Source of the DNA: an uncultured Lachnospiraceae bacterium
GTDB lineage: Bacteria > Bacillota > Clostridia > Lachnospirales > Lachnospiraceae
Length of the DNA: 16,655 bases
Direction: 5' to 3'
Assembly: GCA_947177105.1 (NCBI GenBank)
Contig: CAMWTF010000014.1
Span: forward strand, 1 to 16,655
Each line of letters begins with the position of its first letter. Within the stretch, counting starts at the first letter, position 1. Below are positions 14,842 to 16,655 of the stretch, piece by piece. A program made the translations under genes and the position numbers. Below the pieces are notes generated by a model. It ran no database searches. It saw nothing but the letters and a program-made list of their open reading frames with translations, and had not been told where the DNA came from.

Positions 14842-14931
14842 ACAAAATTTAAAAACAGTCTTGCAACAAAAGCGCGGGAAGGGGCGCCGTAGTGCAGAGA
14901 CGAAATTCAAAATAGGAGGATATAGAATAGT

Positions 14932-16518
14932 ATGAAAAAGAAATTATTGAGTATTTTATTGTGCGGAACCATGATCGGGTCCATGCTGACAGCCTGTGGA
15001 AGTGATGGAGCTGGAAATGGTGAGTCTACTCAGCAGCAGAGAGAAGCTGGCAACAGTTCCGAGGCGGGCAACTCCGAGGCGGAGAACTCCGTAGAGCAGA
15101 GCGAGGCGCCGGCTCCTGCGGAAGTGACACCGGAAGCGCTGCCGGATGCTTTTGCCCACTATACCTTTGACGGCGAGGACGAGGGCTATACAATTGTAAA
15201 GCAGGCCAATAAGGCGGATGACAGCGTCAATGACGGCGGCACCTATGATATCGTACCTTCCGATGCCACTCCGATCTATGCGGATGGGGCTGTGGGCAAG
15301 GCTCTGTATATGGACAGCACCTATGCTCTGGATCTTAACCTGGAGCCTACCAACACGGATGTTTACACTGTTTCCTACTGGGTAAATGCAAGATTTTTCT
15401 TTGACTTCGGCCCCACTTTGCAGGTTGGCTATAATATTGGCAGGGCGGCTGATGTCGGAAACAATGTTACCTGGATCAATGTTACCCAGACAGGCTGGGG
15501 AGCGGACAACGCAAAGCTTTATCCCACGATCTGGAGCCGTAACGAAGCCAGTGATGCCCAGGACGGCACGGACTGCTGGCCTTGGATGTCCGGCTGGGAT
15601 GACAGCACTCACGGAAAGCAGGAGTGGGCTATGATCACCATCGTTTGCTCCGGCGAGAAGCAGGACGGCCCTAACGGCACTACCACAGTGGGCGCTCAGT
15701 ATTATCTGAACGGCCAGCTGATGTATGACTCCAATGACAATTACACAAACCATACCTATTGGGAAGAGTGGACCTGGGATGCCAGCCTGGCTCCCAATGT
15801 GATGCAGCCCGGCGATTCCGAGTTTGAGTCCTATTTTGGCATCAACTACTGGGATCCTCTGTATGTGGGCTATGTGGATGATCTGTATGTGTATGATCAG
15901 GCTCTGACCGCAGGCCAGGTTCTGTCCCTGTACCAGCTGGGCGATCCTTCCGTGTCTGTGGAGTACTTTGATGTCGCCGCCGGCGCTGGCGCTGCGGAGC
16001 CTGCGGAACCTGTTGCGGCAGATCACAGTGATGTGGAAATTACCGGTACTTTGGTGGGTGCTCAGGACTGCTCCACTGCCTTCTGGACGGAATTTTCGGA
16101 TGTGGTGGCTGTTCCAGAGGGTGAGTCTGTGACAGTAAACTTTAAGAATTATACCAGCCAGCTGGAGAATTGGAATAACTTTGTGGTGATCCTGCAGAAT
16201 GTGGCGGATGCCCATTCCGCCGACGACAATGCGGATTACAAGGAATATGTTGTGGTGCGTGCGGATAACTTTGGCTGGGGTGACAGCTATGAAGGCGCAA
16301 CGGCAGAGTGTGACTGGAACTGGGATACCTTTAAGGCTGACATCGACGGTGCGGATGTGGAACTGACCATCACCAACAACGGCGGCACGGCGGATGTCGT
16401 TGCCGAGGTGACTTCCGCGGAGGGTACCACCTACAACCAGTCCTACAAGGGAATCGCAGTGGACGGCGATCTGTATTACTGCCTGACTGTTGACGGCTCT
16501 TTCATTGACATTCAGTAA
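14932..16518 (+). CDS. LamG-type surface lipoprotein with C-terminal CBM-like module
   Basis: This 528-residue lipoprotein is likely a cell-surface glycan-binding protein. The signal has lipobox LTAC with acylated C22. A Ser/Glu/Ala/Gln-rich linker follows (about 24-72). Residues about 75-336 form a LamG/concanavalin-A-like domain, shown by ALPDAFAHYTFDG at its start, VGKALYMDSTYALDL, YTVSYWVNARFF, and the closing signature YVGYVDDLYVYDQALTAGQV followed by LSLYQLG. Residues about 366-528 form a second beta-rich module with LENWNNFVVILQN, YKEYVVVRADNFGWG and WNWDTFKADIDG, similar in feel to C-terminal modules of secreted glucanases. No catalytic domain is visible. AGGAGG (14914-14919) lies 12 bases before the ATG, a rather long spacing. 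It is the last gene of the operon and would hold a polysaccharide near the transporters, like SusE/F proteins do in Bacteroidetes. Confidence 0.88.
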   Translation: MKKKLLSILLCGTMIGSMLTACGSDGAGNGESTQQQREAGNSSEAGNSEAENSVEQSEAPAPAEVTPEALPDAFAHYTFDGEDEGYTIVKQANKADDSVNDGGTYDIVPSDATPIYADGAVGKALYMDSTYALDLNLEPTNTDVYTVSYWVNARFFFDFGPTLQVGYNIGRAADVGNNVTWINVTQTGWGADNAKLYPTIWSRNEASDAQDGTDCWPWMSGWDDSTHGKQEWAMITIVCSGEKQDGPNGTTTVGAQYYLNGQLMYDSNDNYTNHTYWEEWTWDASLAPNVMQPGDSEFESYFGINYWDPLYVGYVDDLYVYDQALTAGQVLSLYQLGDPSVSVEYFDVAAGAGAAEPAEPVAADHSDVEITGTLVGAQDCSTAFWTEFSDVVAVPEGESVTVNFKNYTSQLENWNNFVVILQNVADAHSADDNADYKEYVVVRADNFGWGDSYEGATAECDWNWDTFKADIDGADVELTITNNGGTADVVAEVTSAEGTTYNQSYKGIAVDGDLYYCLTVDGSFIDIQ

Positions 16519-16599
16519 CATTCAAATACGTTTTGACAGGAGTCTGGCTTAAGCCAAATTCCAGCTAAGCGGAGCAAGATAAGTTTTTGTGATTAATAA

Positions 16600-16638
16600 A
16601 AGCACCCCGGGTTATGTAAGGTTTAATCCGGGGTGCTT
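16600..16638. terminator. Hairpin after the operon; T-run only on the minus strand
   Basis: AAGCACCCCGG (16600-16610) and CCGGGGTGCTT (16628-16638) are perfect 11-base complements, extendable by four more pairs inside (one G-U) to leave a 9-base loop. It starts 81 bases after the last stop codon. On the + strand only CTTCTC follows, a poor U-run, while on the minus strand the stem is followed by TTTTATTAAT. It may end the operon, but it looks better suited to ending a leftward gene from beyond the window. Confidence 0.65.
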
Positions 16639-16655
16639 CTCACAAATGGTTATTA

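Noticed and set aside
14956..16521. Long antisense open frames opposite the binding-protein, permease and LamG genes (for example 521 codons here, 457 codons at 13366-14739, 402 codons at 3058-4266)
   Set aside because: They lie exactly opposite well-supported genes, have no recognisable domains or ribosome binding sites, and have unnatural composition rich in His, Gln and Arg.

Overview
The window looks like a mid-GC Firmicute, most likely a gut Lachnospiraceae or related Clostridia. This is inferred from strong AGGAGG-type ribosome binding sites, Gram-positive lipoprotein signals, the mix of gene families and the absence of outer-membrane genes; no single marker gene proves it. The left edge (1-175) is the C-terminus of a rightward gene with a GAF-like look. 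It is separated by a two-way intrinsic terminator (221-262) from a leftward ArsR-type regulator with a large beta-rich sensor-like domain (287-1225). A roughly 700-base divergent intergenic region follows. It holds a promoter and a candidate palindromic operator for the regulator, and a TTGACA-17-TATCTT promoter with an overlapping cre-like box and a long leader for the rightward operon.

From 1921 to 16518 nine genes run on the + strand with short gaps or overlaps and no internal terminator that I can see, so they read as one operon of about 14.6 kb. In order they are: a 991-residue secreted solute-binding protein with two N-terminal carbohydrate-binding-like beta-sandwiches; a MalF-type and a MalG-type sugar permease; a membrane protein joining an NHL-type beta-propeller, a TPR-like stretch and a Yip1-like membrane domain; a secreted DUF5696 protein with a glycoside-hydrolase-like layout; a second MalF/MalG-type permease pair; a lipoprotein solute-binding protein; and a LamG-type lipoprotein with a second beta-rich module. 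No ATPase is encoded, so the transporters presumably use a shared MsmX-type ATPase from elsewhere in the genome.

Between the second permease pair and the lipoprotein binding protein lies the most striking non-coding structure. Three tandem 103-base units (12998-13305) each form a long, bulged hairpin of about 90 bases. The last unit ends one base before the Shine-Dalgarno of the binding-protein gene, which suggests a role in mRNA processing or stability that would raise binding-protein output above that of the permeases.

Taken together the operon looks like a surface glycan capture, processing and import system. LamG and CBM-like proteins would bind a glycan, the DUF5696 protein might cleave it, and two permease/binding-protein sets would import products, under an ArsR-type regulator and possibly CcpA. 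The substrate cannot be named from sequence. The DUF5696 plus NHL-Yip1 plus giant binding protein combination is, to my knowledge, a recurrent but functionally undescribed neighbourhood in Paenibacillus and Lachnospiraceae.
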